DNA from: UBA9630 sp043725085
GTDB taxonomy: Bacteria > Patescibacteriota > Minisyncoccia > Moranbacterales > UBA2206
Direction of reading: 5' to 3'
Length of the DNA: 24,907 nt
Assembly (NCBI GenBank): GCA_043725085.1
Contig: JAYSLY010000040.1
Coordinates: 1-24,907, forward strand
Under the pieces are notes generated by a model, which worked only from the letters and a program-made list of their open reading frames with translations, was not told where the DNA came from and did not search any database. Each line of letters begins with the position of its first letter. Within the stretch, counting starts at the first letter, position 1. The translations under genes were made by a program, and so were the position numbers. Positions 16,901 to 24,702 of this stretch are shown in pieces.

Positions 16901-17387
16901 CGGGAATAGCGTTGCTGGTCCGGAGAACATAGAAAGTAAAACTGCCAATCTTGACCGGTATGCTGGATTAAGGAATGTTGAAATTTCAAAAGCATTGGAA
17001 AATATCAAGGAATTATCAGAAAAATTTGGCGGAAATGTTTTCAATGAAGCAGCTATTTCCAGTCAATTAGAATTATTAAGAGGGATGGATGGAAACAGTC
17101 CTGGGTTTATGGAAGTTTATGGAAGAATTTGTGGTAAAATAGCCAGTGGGATTTTTAAGGGGCAAGGTGTTAATTCTCTGGAGACACTAAAATTTATGAA
17201 CGCTCAGGATTATATTGAAAATAGCAATAATCCGCAGATACTGAAAGTAATTAAATTCGCCAAACACGTCAAAGGCTTTGATGTGACGGCCAAAAAAAAT
17301 GAAACTTTGTGGTCATGGACAATCATGGTAACGGATCAGATGATGATGTCTTGCGGGGTTGAATTTAAGCCAAGGCAGGTATTTTAA
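13923..17387 (+). CDS. Large 1,154-residue protein of unknown function with two hydrophobic segments
   Basis: I do not recognise the family. Residues 1-280 are charged and helix-rich with coiled-coil stretches (about 130-215). A first hydrophobic segment lies at about 475-502 (Gly/Ala-rich, GLAGAPLVAASMGG) and a second at about 723-740 (NGVVMGATFASIGAAA), with about 220 charged residues between. Both are small-residue rich and could be membrane spans, a hairpin, or amphipathic packing helices. Residues about 754-825 are a Gly/Ala/Pro linker. The C-terminal part (about 835-1,154) is helical and hydrophilic, with SLEALNKVKPGELLKFDIDP near 880-900 and an ending MMMSCGVEFKPRQVF. There is no Shine-Dalgarno. 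It is the first gene of a tight cluster with the 146-residue protein and the VirD4-like ATPase, so it probably partners them. Confidence 0.8.
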   Translation: MGPENNIAVVGASAEDKKKLLARIAEETKEFDNGKGSKKWEDLSPETQAAIEKSKKDDRKKRKMVATGGRKNEPKNVVGAGDIEQEDVKDTYAERVINSPDSVISHEDEDELAERMAGAKEKDLAITGQEEEVENIEELKQKLGMAELSLEEAEAAYREKVAENEKAAKSFLVKLWLRKIDDQAQTKDEEKLLRQIMEERKKTVEDLKQKIQDLEPKQEKEKPNTIFDGFKELGIKKEELEKMDGFENLSEGQKLLVLENLKQLTLGRIQEEAAESVDKDIAKSNILGKIWKNIGKKFYIAKKEKMTAKELMGGGMGVHGEMLGQLIAGAKDGPGVEVKDGKLEIQYVSGLDNLTPEQEGQVAEFNTIATEFSKIPYEWSLDTAGGKEKKRYQEVRARYQESVRNIFDIKNERDGGDMCKTAVYISNLEKNVQLNQFLSSNPEVEEQLASIKDDALWTKALANIVTEKGVYSGIGFLARTGTVSLIGLAGAPLVAASMGGVMAWRRAKESLKDKDRKARKGGPEDKSEEAKEFMDVKYLQEPIGDLISVIESLSGAVAIEGKDSTQYLLLSKEQIKERREEALRSLKFNLSEAQRNLEAGTVNFGEKKDRVFNQYELIKNISRGSVLLEANKFNIDNKKYDGNPEAKANINIEEKIKESILNARKEYDNGHIPVFDPKAIERDWRNRVALEGKGDLQAIMEIVEQKNTEISEARRRYLLEKTLNGVVMGATFASIGAAARHFGEAWFGWKGSENVAGGGADKSTEPAKYDLTVPAPADNLQPGNVPAAVAGNMAKPVAASAAGVGGSHETVTRTGASDGDRFHAGNADTHTSPQYQEGIPKGSSIEREIIKKFEEAGLDKKDAGKYAHRMVQRFIDDNNGKTSLEALNKVKPGELLKFDIDPKNPDSSSIQEFRGMFGHHADATSLHNDTGAMSGEATGDSRMDAITRQMEDEAKERGFNNHIIGEQVKEMNSVSPGNLESIESNLADGAKGAGNSVAGPENIESKTANLDRYAGLRNVEISKALENIKELSEKFGGNVFNEAAISSQLELLRGMDGNSPGFMEVYGRICGKIASGIFKGQGVNSLETLKFMNAQDYIENSNNPQILKVIKFAKHVKGFDVTAKKNETLWSWTIMVTDQMMMSCGVEFKPRQVF

Positions 17388-17418
17388 AATTATAGCAGTT
17401 CATAATTAATCTAAAAAT

Positions 17419-17859
17419 ATGCTAGAACCAATTGAAGAAGGAGACTTGGATTTGAAAAATAAATTTTTGAAAGGTGGAGTGAATTTAGAAAAAAAAGAAA
17501 TTCCAAATTTACCAAAAACCGAATCAGAAACTGCTCCAATCCCGGAAGCCCCGGAAAGAAAAGAGGGCAAAATGGAAAAAGATGATGCTTATGCTAAGAT
17601 TTTGGCCAAAGCAAAAAGTCCGGCCTCGGCAGTGCAAAATGATGTTTCGGCGGACGCGAAAATGGCAAGCGAAGGAACAGACTATGAAAACAAAATCATA
17701 AAACTGGTGGAAATTGCCGAGACAAAAGGCGTCGTGCACGCCGTGAAAGTCGCGCAGCATCTGGAGGACAACTATCTTCTCGATGAGCTGCACGACCGGC
17801 TTTTAGCAGTTGATTTGCATGACGCACTGGTAAAAAAAGGAGTAATATTCGAACTATGA
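17419..17859 (+). CDS. 146-residue protein of the ATPase cassette, unknown function
   Basis: No signal peptide or membrane span, so probably cytoplasmic or peripheral. Residues 1-85 are charged and Pro/Glu/Lys-rich (likely disordered). Residues about 88-143 form a compact helical domain with the pattern NKIIKLVEIAETKGVVHAVK (91-110), then HLEDNYLLDELHDRLL (114-129). Family not recognised. It lies 31 bases after the 1,154-residue gene and 13 bases before the ATPase gene, so all three should be co-transcribed. A role as adaptor or regulator of the ATPase is inference from position. Confidence 0.75.
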   Translation: MLEPIEEGDLDLKNKFLKGGVNLEKKEIPNLPKTESETAPIPEAPERKEGKMEKDDAYAKILAKAKSPASAVQNDVSADAKMASEGTDYENKIIKLVEIAETKGVVHAVKVAQHLEDNYLLDELHDRLLAVDLHDALVKKGVIFEL

Positions 17860-17872
17860 TTCGTCTGATTAA

Positions 17873-20341
17873 ATGAGCACTATTATGGATTATTCCAGTT
17901 TAATTAATATTTCACTTCTAATTTCCGGCCTCGCCACGCTTATTAGCGGGGCGTGGCTCATTGTGTCTGGTTTTTTGGGCTTTCGGGCGCAAATCAATCA
18001 ATCGATGAATTTGGATTTGGATGTGATTCGGGTGTCCAAGATAAATAAAAGCGAAGAGGAGAAAAGCAAGGAAGGAGAAAGTTGGAAAAATGAAATCGGG
18101 GCGATGGAGCAGATGCTCACGGCTTTTTCTTCAATTCGCGATACGCGCAGTTTTTTCAAAAAATTACTCTATGGTTCACCGGCAATTTCATTGGAAATCG
18201 CCAATTCCTCCAAGAGCGAAGAAATCGTTTTTTTTATTGCCGTGCCGCGAAAGTTTCGCGAAAACATTGAAAAACAAATCCATAGTTTTTTCCCCTATGC
18301 ATCATTGGAAAAAACAACCGATTTTAATATTTTTTCACCGGGAAGTAAAACCGAAGCTTCCATAATTCAATTGAAGAAAAAGTTTGCTTTGCCAATCCGA
18401 ACCTATGAAAATCAAGAGATGGATCCGCTAAATTCCATTGCCAATGCGCTTAGTAAATTAGATACGGTAAGCGAAGGGGCGGCGATTCAGTTGGTAATTC
18501 GTCCGGCCGGAACGGCTTGGCGGGCGGAAGGAAGGCGCATCGCTCATGAAATGCAACAGGGAAAACGTCTGCGAGAAGCAAATAAGTCTTTTCTGGCAAA
18601 AGTCGGAACTGAGTTTGGAGCGGTAGCGTTATCCATCATTACTCCGGCCAAAAAAGATGACTCAATGGGGGATAGAAAAACGGTGCAATTAACACCGGAA
18701 GAACAAGAATTGGTGAAAAGCATTGAAAAAAAAGCCTCGAAGACCGGCTTTGAAACGAATATCCGCTTGGTTGCTTCAGCAAAAACATCCGAGCGGGCGC
18801 AGGAAATTCTGGCACATATGGAAAATGCTTTTGCTCAATATGAAAATGCCGATATTAATTGTTTTCAAGTAAAGAGAGGGGATAAAAAAACAATTGCCTT
18901 TGATTTTATCTTCCGCAATTTCAAAGCGGAAGAAAAGATGATTTTGGGTGTCGAGGAGATTGCCAGTATTTTTCATATTCCCATTTCGACGACTGAAGCG
19001 CCAAAAATCAAATGGCTTAAATCAAATGCCGCGGCTCCTCCAATTGACATTCCGACGGAAGGAATCGTTCTTGGTTTCAATGAATATCGTGGAATAAAAA
19101 CAACAATCAGAATTGCCCAGAAAGATCGTCGCAGGCATCTCTATGCAATCGGCCAGACCGGAACAGGAAAGTCGAATTTTTTGCAAGAAATGGCCAAGCA
19201 AGATGCGCGGGAAGGGCGAGGTTTTTGCTTTATCGATCCGCATGGCGATGCAATTGAGGATATTCTCACCGCTATTCCCAAGGAGCGCGCGCAAGATGTG
19301 ATAGTCTTTGATCCATCTGATGTGGAACGTCCGTTTGGTCTTAATATGCTCGAATATGACTTGGCATATCCGGAACAGATGACATTTGTGATCAACGAAA
19401 TGATTGGAATTTTTGATCAACTCTATGATCTCAAGGCAACGGGTGGCCCGATGTTTGAGCAATATATGCGAAACGCCATGCTCCTTGTTATGAGCGATCC
19501 TGATTCCGGTTCGACGCTTTTGGAAATTTCCAAAGTACTTTCCGATGAAGAATTTCGGGCGATGAAGCTTTCCAAATGCACCAATCAAATCGTGGTGGAT
19601 TTTTGGACTAAAGAGGCGGAAAAAGCCGGTGGCGAAGCGGCGCTGGCCAATATGGTACCCTATATCACTTCCAAACTCACACCGTTTATTTCCAATGATA
19701 TGATGCGCCCGATCATCTCTCAACAAAAAAGCACAATCAATTTCCGCGATATAATGGATAACAAAAAAATTCTGCTTATCGCTCTTTCCAAAGGAAAAAT
19801 CGGCGAGATTAACGCTCGGCTCCTGGGAATGGTTATGGTGGGAAAAATTTTAATGGCAGCGCTTGGGCGCACCAATATTCCGGAAAATGATCGCGTTGAT
19901 TTTTATCTCTATTTGGACGAATTCCAAAATGTTACAACCAACTCTATCGCGCAAATTCTTTCCGAGGCGCGTAAATATCGCTTGTGTCTTGTTTTGGCTC
20001 ATCAGTTTATCGCTCAATTGAAAGAAGAGATTTCCAAAGCGGTGTTTGGTAATGTTGGTTCAATGGTGGCTCTTCGTGTCGGGCCGGAGGATGCTGAATT
20101 TTTGGAAAAGCAATTTGCTCCGGTTTTCAAAGCGCAGGATTTGGTCAATGTGGATAATTTTAACGGATTTGCTAAGACTCTGGTTAATAATGTTTTGACC
20201 AAGCCGTTTAATATTGCTTTTTTTCCGCCGACCAAGGGTGATCAAGAAGTGGCGAATGCGATCAAAGAACTCTCGCGCCTGACCTATGGACGAGATCGGC
20301 ATATTGTTAATCAAGAAATCATTGAGCGGATGAAATTTTGA
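17873..20341 (+). CDS. VirD4/TraG-like membrane-anchored ATPase (type IV coupling-protein-like)
   Basis: 822 residues. Residues about 9-36 form one membrane helix, leaving the bulk in the cytoplasm. Residues 45-385 are a family-specific region with no motif I can name. The ATPase core starts near 395: Walker A GQTGTGKS at 427-434, then FCFIDPHGD at 451-459, a very typical coupling-protein motif, and Walker B with FYLYLDEFQ at 677-685 (Asp682, Glu683), then a VLAHQFIAQL segment (707-716) as in TraG/TrwB and TraM-recognition domains. The family pumps DNA or protein through membranes using ATP. No relaxase, VirB4 or other T4SS gene is in the window, so the substrate is unknown. ATG at 17,885 is an alternative start. 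It is the last gene of its operon, followed by a strong terminator. Confidence 0.85.
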   Translation: MSTIMDYSSLINISLLISGLATLISGAWLIVSGFLGFRAQINQSMNLDLDVIRVSKINKSEEEKSKEGESWKNEIGAMEQMLTAFSSIRDTRSFFKKLLYGSPAISLEIANSSKSEEIVFFIAVPRKFRENIEKQIHSFFPYASLEKTTDFNIFSPGSKTEASIIQLKKKFALPIRTYENQEMDPLNSIANALSKLDTVSEGAAIQLVIRPAGTAWRAEGRRIAHEMQQGKRLREANKSFLAKVGTEFGAVALSIITPAKKDDSMGDRKTVQLTPEEQELVKSIEKKASKTGFETNIRLVASAKTSERAQEILAHMENAFAQYENADINCFQVKRGDKKTIAFDFIFRNFKAEEKMILGVEEIASIFHIPISTTEAPKIKWLKSNAAAPPIDIPTEGIVLGFNEYRGIKTTIRIAQKDRRRHLYAIGQTGTGKSNFLQEMAKQDAREGRGFCFIDPHGDAIEDILTAIPKERAQDVIVFDPSDVERPFGLNMLEYDLAYPEQMTFVINEMIGIFDQLYDLKATGGPMFEQYMRNAMLLVMSDPDSGSTLLEISKVLSDEEFRAMKLSKCTNQIVVDFWTKEAEKAGGEAALANMVPYITSKLTPFISNDMMRPIISQQKSTINFRDIMDNKKILLIALSKGKIGEINARLLGMVMVGKILMAALGRTNIPENDRVDFYLYLDEFQNVTTNSIAQILSEARKYRLCLVLAHQFIAQLKEEISKAVFGNVGSMVALRVGPEDAEFLEKQFAPVFKAQDLVNVDNFNGFAKTLVNNVLTKPFNIAFFPPTKGDQEVANAIKELSRLTYGRDRHIVNQEIIERMKF

Positions 20342-20384
20342 TTGGCGCAGTAATATCTTGTTACAGTGACTTAGTAAAACAAAA

Positions 20385-20416
20385 GGAACGAGTTTTAAAC
20401 TCGTTCCCATTTTTTT
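20385..20416. terminator. Bidirectional terminator between convergent genes
   Basis: GGAACGAGT (20,385-20,393) pairs with ACTCGTTCC (20,399-20,407), 9 bp with a 5-base loop. On the plus strand it leads into a run of seven T; on the minus strand into TTTTGTTTTA. It would end both the ATPase cassette and the convergent PP2C-like gene. Confidence 0.85.
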
Positions 20417-20451
20417 ATTATCGGGGCTTATACGTAAGTTGCGATTAGATT

Positions 20452-22935
20452 TTATTGATTCATCCCAAAACTTTTTATTCCGCTTGAGTCCGAGATGTAT
20501 ACTAAGTTACTTTCTTCACTGACTGAAAAATCAGTCGCGTTTTTAATGTTTTCGTTGTAGTACTGGGCGATAATTTTTCCATCATTGTCGAGTTTCACAA
20601 TTCTCGCGTTGGTCTTGTCCAGGACGTATAAGTTAGTGCCGGAATTTTGCGCGTAGAGCTTGTCCGGTGCGATTGGTGTCTGGGTATTTTCGATTGAAAA
20701 ATCAAGTTTTTTGCCGCGAAATAATTTCAGGATATTTTGCCCATTAATGACGAAGATATTTTCGTTAATTGCGAGGCTTTTTGCGTTGGACAGGTCCAGA
20801 TTATCTTTGAGCCAGGCAGTTTTTTCACCAAAGCCACCTTCCGCTCTGGGTGCGCGATAAATCTGATTGTTATTCGCGTCAAGCAGGTAGATGTAGGTAA
20901 GATAAGTCTTGGCATCGACTATTTTTCCTCCTTGCGGAAAGGCAAGCGTATTGCCTAGGAATTTTCCTGTGATGGGGGCAAAAGAGGTGATCTGGCTATT
21001 CTTGACCAGAAAAATTAAATTCAAATCATCCATGCCTAGGAATAATTCGGGATTTTGGAAATTTTCCGGCAAAGGAAAACTTTTCTTATTTTCCAAATCA
21101 ATAAGTTCTGCTTCTGTTTGAGCAAAAAATTTGTTGTTGAGACCGATAATTTTGGTAATATTTCCGGAATAAACCGTATCAAGTTTTTCGATGCGCGTTA
21201 CATTCAAATCTTTCTCCAGCGGCACTACGACTACAGGAAGAACTTCCGCAGTTTCCGGTTTTTTTTCTATTTTTTTATCTTCCCATCTGACAATCCAATA
21301 GGGCACAATAAAAAGAAGGACTAGTATAATTAGTGCGGAAATTTTTTGTTTTTGATCAAGACCACTTACAATTTGTTTTAGGCGGGAAAAATCGGGGAGG
21401 ATTTTTTTTGGCTCGATGAATTGTCTTGGTCCGGCAGTTTTTTCCGTTGAGGCCACCGCGGCAGGCTTACTGGTGGTAGTTGGAGTCTCTTTGAATTCTG
21501 TTTTTGGCAAATTAGGGGAGTCGAGGGTGTTCTCCCATGGGTATCTTTTTTTGTTGACAATTCGGATTTGTTCTCTTGTCTTTCGATTGCGCCATTTTTC
21601 TTTCAAAATAGCAATGGATTTGAGGGTAAGACTGGCGGGTTTTTGCAAAATTAGAACAAGCGCGTCAGCCGTTTTATCTTTTAACCATCCGGCTTCCGTT
21701 TGCAATCTTTTCAAAGCTAATTCTAACCTTGTTTTGATTTCCAATTCGGAATAAAATGTTTTATCTTTTTCTTTTTCAACGACAATTTCATTATTACTGA
21801 ATTGGTTTTCTTGCGCGGAGCGTTCTTTTTTGATTTTGATCCGGGCAATTTTCAGGCCGATTTTTTGTCGAATTGCACGAGACAGAATCCCTGCCCTTAT
21901 TTTTGTGCTCTTGAAAAGTTTTACGCTTAATGCAGTGAGGCCGGAAATTTTTTCTTTGAAAAATTCTGATGGATCAAAGTCAATTTTTTCTGCGTTACTT
22001 TTTTGGGAAATATTATGTGATTCCTTGATGTAGATGTGTCCGGTTTTTTTATCTGTAAAATCTTTGACTTCTCCCTTTAATTCTTGAATTATCTCTTGTC
22101 GTTCCTTTTTTTGCGCTTCTTCTCTGGCTCTTTCTTTTTCGAGCATTTTTGGTGAAAGTTCTTTTTGGAAAGCGGTTTGGCTAAAGACATTCAAATCCTG
22201 TGTCCTTTTGGCGCGAGGGATTTCAACCGGCTCTTCAACTTTTTCCAGCATGTCCGTTACAAGCACAACCGCTTGGTCCAACTCATTAACAAGAGCAGTG
22301 TTGAGGAATTGGATAAAATTTTCACGGGAAAACTTAAGCGCGCTCTTTTTGATTTCTTCCAAGGAAAAAATATCAAAAATTTCCTTGGTGGTAAAAAGCA
22401 ACTTGTCGCCTATCTCAATTCTTCCCGAGATGACATCTTGGAAGGTTTTTAGTGGATTGGAATCTATGTTGGTATCCGGCATCTCTGTGATTTCCGTCAT
22501 AGTGGTGCCGCGCAAAAGAAAAGCCGAAGCATTTCCGGTTTGCGAAAGAAGCAGATTATTTTTCTCAATCACGGCGCAAATGGCATTAATCTTGCCGATC
22601 CAGCCAATATTTTCATGCGTGGCAAGTTTGGCCAGTGCCAAATTGGCTTTATGCAGCGCCGCTTCGAAATTTTCTACCGGACCGCGATTGGCACGAGAAA
22701 AATATTCCTTTTTGATGATAGAAATGAGGTAGTTGACGACATAGGAGGAATCCTCGCTGTAGTCGTCAATTTGGAAAATGCCGATCAAAATTCCCAGGTT
22801 TTGACGCGAAATATTTTCCGGCTCTTCGACTAGAACTTCCAAAAAAGGCCGACAATCATTTTTTTTGCAAATCAAAACATCATGAAACTGCGGTTCCAGG
22901 CTGGGCATTTTTTTGTCCGTTCTTTTTTTGGTCAT
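20452..22935 (-). CDS. PP2C-like (degenerate) domain, membrane span and outer beta-propeller-like domain
   Basis: 827 residues from the ATG at 22,935. The frame opens at 22,980, but that ATG overlaps the promoter element. Residues about 18-235 follow the PP2C phosphatase fold: NIGWIGKINAICAVIEKNNLLLSQTGNASAFLLRG matches the region before and around the V-G-D-S-R motif, which here is T-G-N-A-S, and the metal-binding D-G-H-G-G near the start is absent (GIFQIDDYSED instead). Catalysis is therefore unlikely. Residues about 265-525 are charged and helical. One membrane helix lies at about 532-550 (ISALIILVLLFIVPYWIV). Residues about 575-827 consist of repeated strands like an NHL/six-bladed propeller (LYVLDKTNARIVKLDNDGKI) and would lie outside. 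The layout suggests a transmembrane sensor; function is not known. Confidence 0.8.
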   Translation of the reverse strand: MTKKRTDKKMPSLEPQFHDVLICKKNDCRPFLEVLVEEPENISRQNLGILIGIFQIDDYSEDSSYVVNYLISIIKKEYFSRANRGPVENFEAALHKANLALAKLATHENIGWIGKINAICAVIEKNNLLLSQTGNASAFLLRGTTMTEITEMPDTNIDSNPLKTFQDVISGRIEIGDKLLFTTKEIFDIFSLEEIKKSALKFSRENFIQFLNTALVNELDQAVVLVTDMLEKVEEPVEIPRAKRTQDLNVFSQTAFQKELSPKMLEKERAREEAQKKERQEIIQELKGEVKDFTDKKTGHIYIKESHNISQKSNAEKIDFDPSEFFKEKISGLTALSVKLFKSTKIRAGILSRAIRQKIGLKIARIKIKKERSAQENQFSNNEIVVEKEKDKTFYSELEIKTRLELALKRLQTEAGWLKDKTADALVLILQKPASLTLKSIAILKEKWRNRKTREQIRIVNKKRYPWENTLDSPNLPKTEFKETPTTTSKPAAVASTEKTAGPRQFIEPKKILPDFSRLKQIVSGLDQKQKISALIILVLLFIVPYWIVRWEDKKIEKKPETAEVLPVVVVPLEKDLNVTRIEKLDTVYSGNITKIIGLNNKFFAQTEAELIDLENKKSFPLPENFQNPELFLGMDDLNLIFLVKNSQITSFAPITGKFLGNTLAFPQGGKIVDAKTYLTYIYLLDANNNQIYRAPRAEGGFGEKTAWLKDNLDLSNAKSLAINENIFVINGQNILKLFRGKKLDFSIENTQTPIAPDKLYAQNSGTNLYVLDKTNARIVKLDNDGKIIAQYYNENIKNATDFSVSEESNLVYISDSSGIKSFGMNQ

Positions 22936-22970
22936 AATTGAGAGGGGCAAGAGAATTGCCTGATAGATAT

Positions 22971-22979
22971 AATTTAGCA
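22971..22979 (-). promoter_or_regulatory. Extended -10 for the PP2C-like/propeller gene
   Basis: Read on the minus strand: TGCTAAATT. Predicted start near 22,964, leader about 29 bases to the ATG at 22,935. Weak -35. Confidence 0.4.
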
Positions 22980-23049
22980 TAATTTGGGAAAAAGAAAAAG
23001 CCGGCCGGATGGTTTAGGGCAGGCTTGAATTGTGCTGAAGTTTTGCCAA

Positions 23050-23078
23050 TTGCTCTGGTGATTGAAATGTGTTAATAT
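23050..23078 (+). promoter_or_regulatory. Promoter for the 23,085 two-gene unit (leaderless)
   Basis: TTGCTC (23,050-23,055), 17-base spacer, TAATAT (23,073-23,078) with TGT extension. A start point 7 bases after the -10 falls on the A of ATG 23,085. Confidence 0.6.
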
Positions 23079-23084
23079 ATGACT

Positions 23085-23639
23085 ATGAAAAAAATCATCA
23101 AAAAATCCAAAAAACTAATTCTCATTCTCGGTTTTTCTGCTTTAATCATTTTCACTCCGCTCCAAATCTCTCGCCTCTATTCCAGCGCCGAAGAAGTAAC
23201 GGTGATGGACAGCGCGCCGGAGTTTCAAACGGCGCAAGTAGAGTTGCAAGCACTGTCCGCACAGGAACAAAAACTAAACCAAGAGCTGGCGGATTTGGAC
23301 AAAAAAACTGAAATCGCAAACTCAAGCGAAACTCAAACCGATTCGCCCGCGGATGATCCGGCGATTGCGCCGGGAAAAGTAAAGTTGAAAATTCTTTTGG
23401 AGAACAAAACCGCGCCAAATTTTTCTGTTTCCATCAGATTTGTCGCGGTTGGCGACAAAACTTTTGAAACTAAAACGGACAGTTCCGGCCAAGTAGAAAT
23501 CAAACTGACTAGCGGACGCTACTATGCCGAAATTGTCAGTGAAGATGCCGCCTATCAGCTCAAAGGTGACGGTCCGGCTTTTTTCCTCAATGCCGGTGAA
23601 GAAAAAGATCTGGGCGCATACTATCTGGCAAAAAAGTAG
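23085..23639 (+). CDS. Signal-anchored protein with coiled-coil and a small beta-sandwich domain
   Basis: 184 residues from ATG 23,085; the upstream ATG at 23,079 (adds Met-Thr) would touch the -10 element. A basic start (MKKIIKKSKK) and hydrophobic residues 11-27 form a signal anchor. Residues about 45-75 (Gln/Glu/Leu-rich) are a short coiled coil. Residues about 80-97 are an acidic Pro/Ala linker. Residues 98-184 hold a seven-stranded-like domain, VKLKILLENKTAPNFSVSIR, then TDSSGQVEIKLTSGRYYAEIV, resembling carboxypeptidase-regulatory-like or Cna-B-type outer domains. It is probably structural. It lies 13 bases upstream of the M64-like gene and is likely co-transcribed. Confidence 0.75.
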   Translation: MKKIIKKSKKLILILGFSALIIFTPLQISRLYSSAEEVTVMDSAPEFQTAQVELQALSAQEQKLNQELADLDKKTEIANSSETQTDSPADDPAIAPGKVKLKILLENKTAPNFSVSIRFVAVGDKTFETKTDSSGQVEIKLTSGRYYAEIVSEDAAYQLKGDGPAFFLNAGEEKDLGAYYLAKK

Positions 23640-23652
23640 TCCAAAAAAATAG

Positions 23653-24702
23653 ATGAAAAACAACTTTCAAAACAGGTTGGTAGTGGATTTGCGCCGAATT
23701 GAAAAAAAACCAACCATAGAAGAAAAAATACGAATCTTTTTGCAAAAACTGCTGGCCAAAAAAACTCTTTCTTGGCTTTTCTTAGGGATGTTAATTTTTG
23801 TTTTTAGCATATCTTTGATTCTCTCTCTCAAATCAAATTTTTCGCCAAAAACTATTGAAAAAAATACCGTAAGTAAAACACCGGAGAGCGAAGTCTACCA
23901 TCTTCCGCAAGAAACTCATCCGCGCGGACTAAACCTGGTTTTTTTCGCCGATCACTATGCTTCTTGGGAAGAGTTTGACAGCGACATTGACATACTGATG
24001 CTTGGACTGAGAACGATTGAGCCATGGAAAAGCTATGAGCAGTTTAATCTCTACAAAATCAAGCCAAACGGAGAAAAGGATATTTGCCAAGTCAAAACAG
24101 ACAATGAACGAAAGCCGGTTTTGCGTTGCAATGAAGAAATCAACACGTATCTGTCAAAATTAAACTTTGAACGTTTCAAATTCATCGTGCTTTCACGCCA
24201 GGATTTCCAATCTTGGGCCAATGTGGCTAGAATAGAAAACTCCGGCATCTTTTTCAGTCTGAAAGATAAATTGACCGAGGGTAACGCCCCGAGCTATGCG
24301 TACTTATTCGCCCATCTGATGGGGCATGCTTTTGGCCTCAAAGATGAAGAAAAATTCGTGATTGCTCGGGCTAATGGCGCTCCCCACACACCGGACGGAC
24401 CAAATTGCGCCCCGGATGAAAAAACAGCAAAAAAGTGGTGGGGCAATCTGGCCAAAACAAATCCGGAGGTGGGTTATTTCAAAACTTGTTGCGGGAATGA
24501 AAACTACATCAAACCAACGCAGTCATCCCTCATGAATTTGGGAAGCGAAATGGAAAAATTCAGACCGAATTATGGTCCGGTTTCCCAGGAATATTTAGAC
24601 AAAATTCTCAGGTATTGCTACACCGATCAGAATTTTTCCCCGGAAAATGATCCGGAATTCTTTGGGCGTTATCCCGAGGTGGAAAAGTGTTTGGGTTATT
24701 GA
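23653..24702 (+). CDS. Membrane-anchored M64-like metallopeptidase homologue with altered active site
   Basis: 349 residues. Residues about 40-58 form one membrane helix after a basic cytoplasmic tail, so the rest is outside. Residues 93-136 (LNLVFFADHYASWEEFDSDI and following to FNLYKI) match the start of the IgA-type M64 peptidase domain. The expected zinc motif H-E-F-G-H-x-F-G-x-L-x-D-E-Y appears as HLMGHAFGLKDEE, His221 to Glu233. Both His and the Asp231 are kept, but the catalytic Glu is Leu222 (codon CTG), so hydrolysis of peptides is doubtful. Cys pairs at 279-280 and others suggest disulfides, and SSLMNLGSEMEKFRPNYGPVSQEYLDKIL (291-319) matches the family's C-terminal end. It could bind rather than cleave substrate. 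Confidence 0.75.
   Translation: MKNNFQNRLVVDLRRIEKKPTIEEKIRIFLQKLLAKKTLSWLFLGMLIFVFSISLILSLKSNFSPKTIEKNTVSKTPESEVYHLPQETHPRGLNLVFFADHYASWEEFDSDIDILMLGLRTIEPWKSYEQFNLYKIKPNGEKDICQVKTDNERKPVLRCNEEINTYLSKLNFERFKFIVLSRQDFQSWANVARIENSGIFFSLKDKLTEGNAPSYAYLFAHLMGHAFGLKDEEKFVIARANGAPHTPDGPNCAPDEKTAKKWWGNLAKTNPEVGYFKTCCGNENYIKPTQSSLMNLGSEMEKFRPNYGPVSQEYLDKILRYCYTDQNFSPENDPEFFGRYPEVEKCLGY

Noticed and set aside
19022..19726. 234-residue minus-strand frame opposite the ATPase core
   Set aside because: Antisense shadow of conserved Walker regions, with no coding features of its own.
23001..23008. CCGGCCGG palindrome upstream of the two-gene unit
   Set aside because: A single 8-bp palindrome with no flanking dyad or second copy; no function supported.
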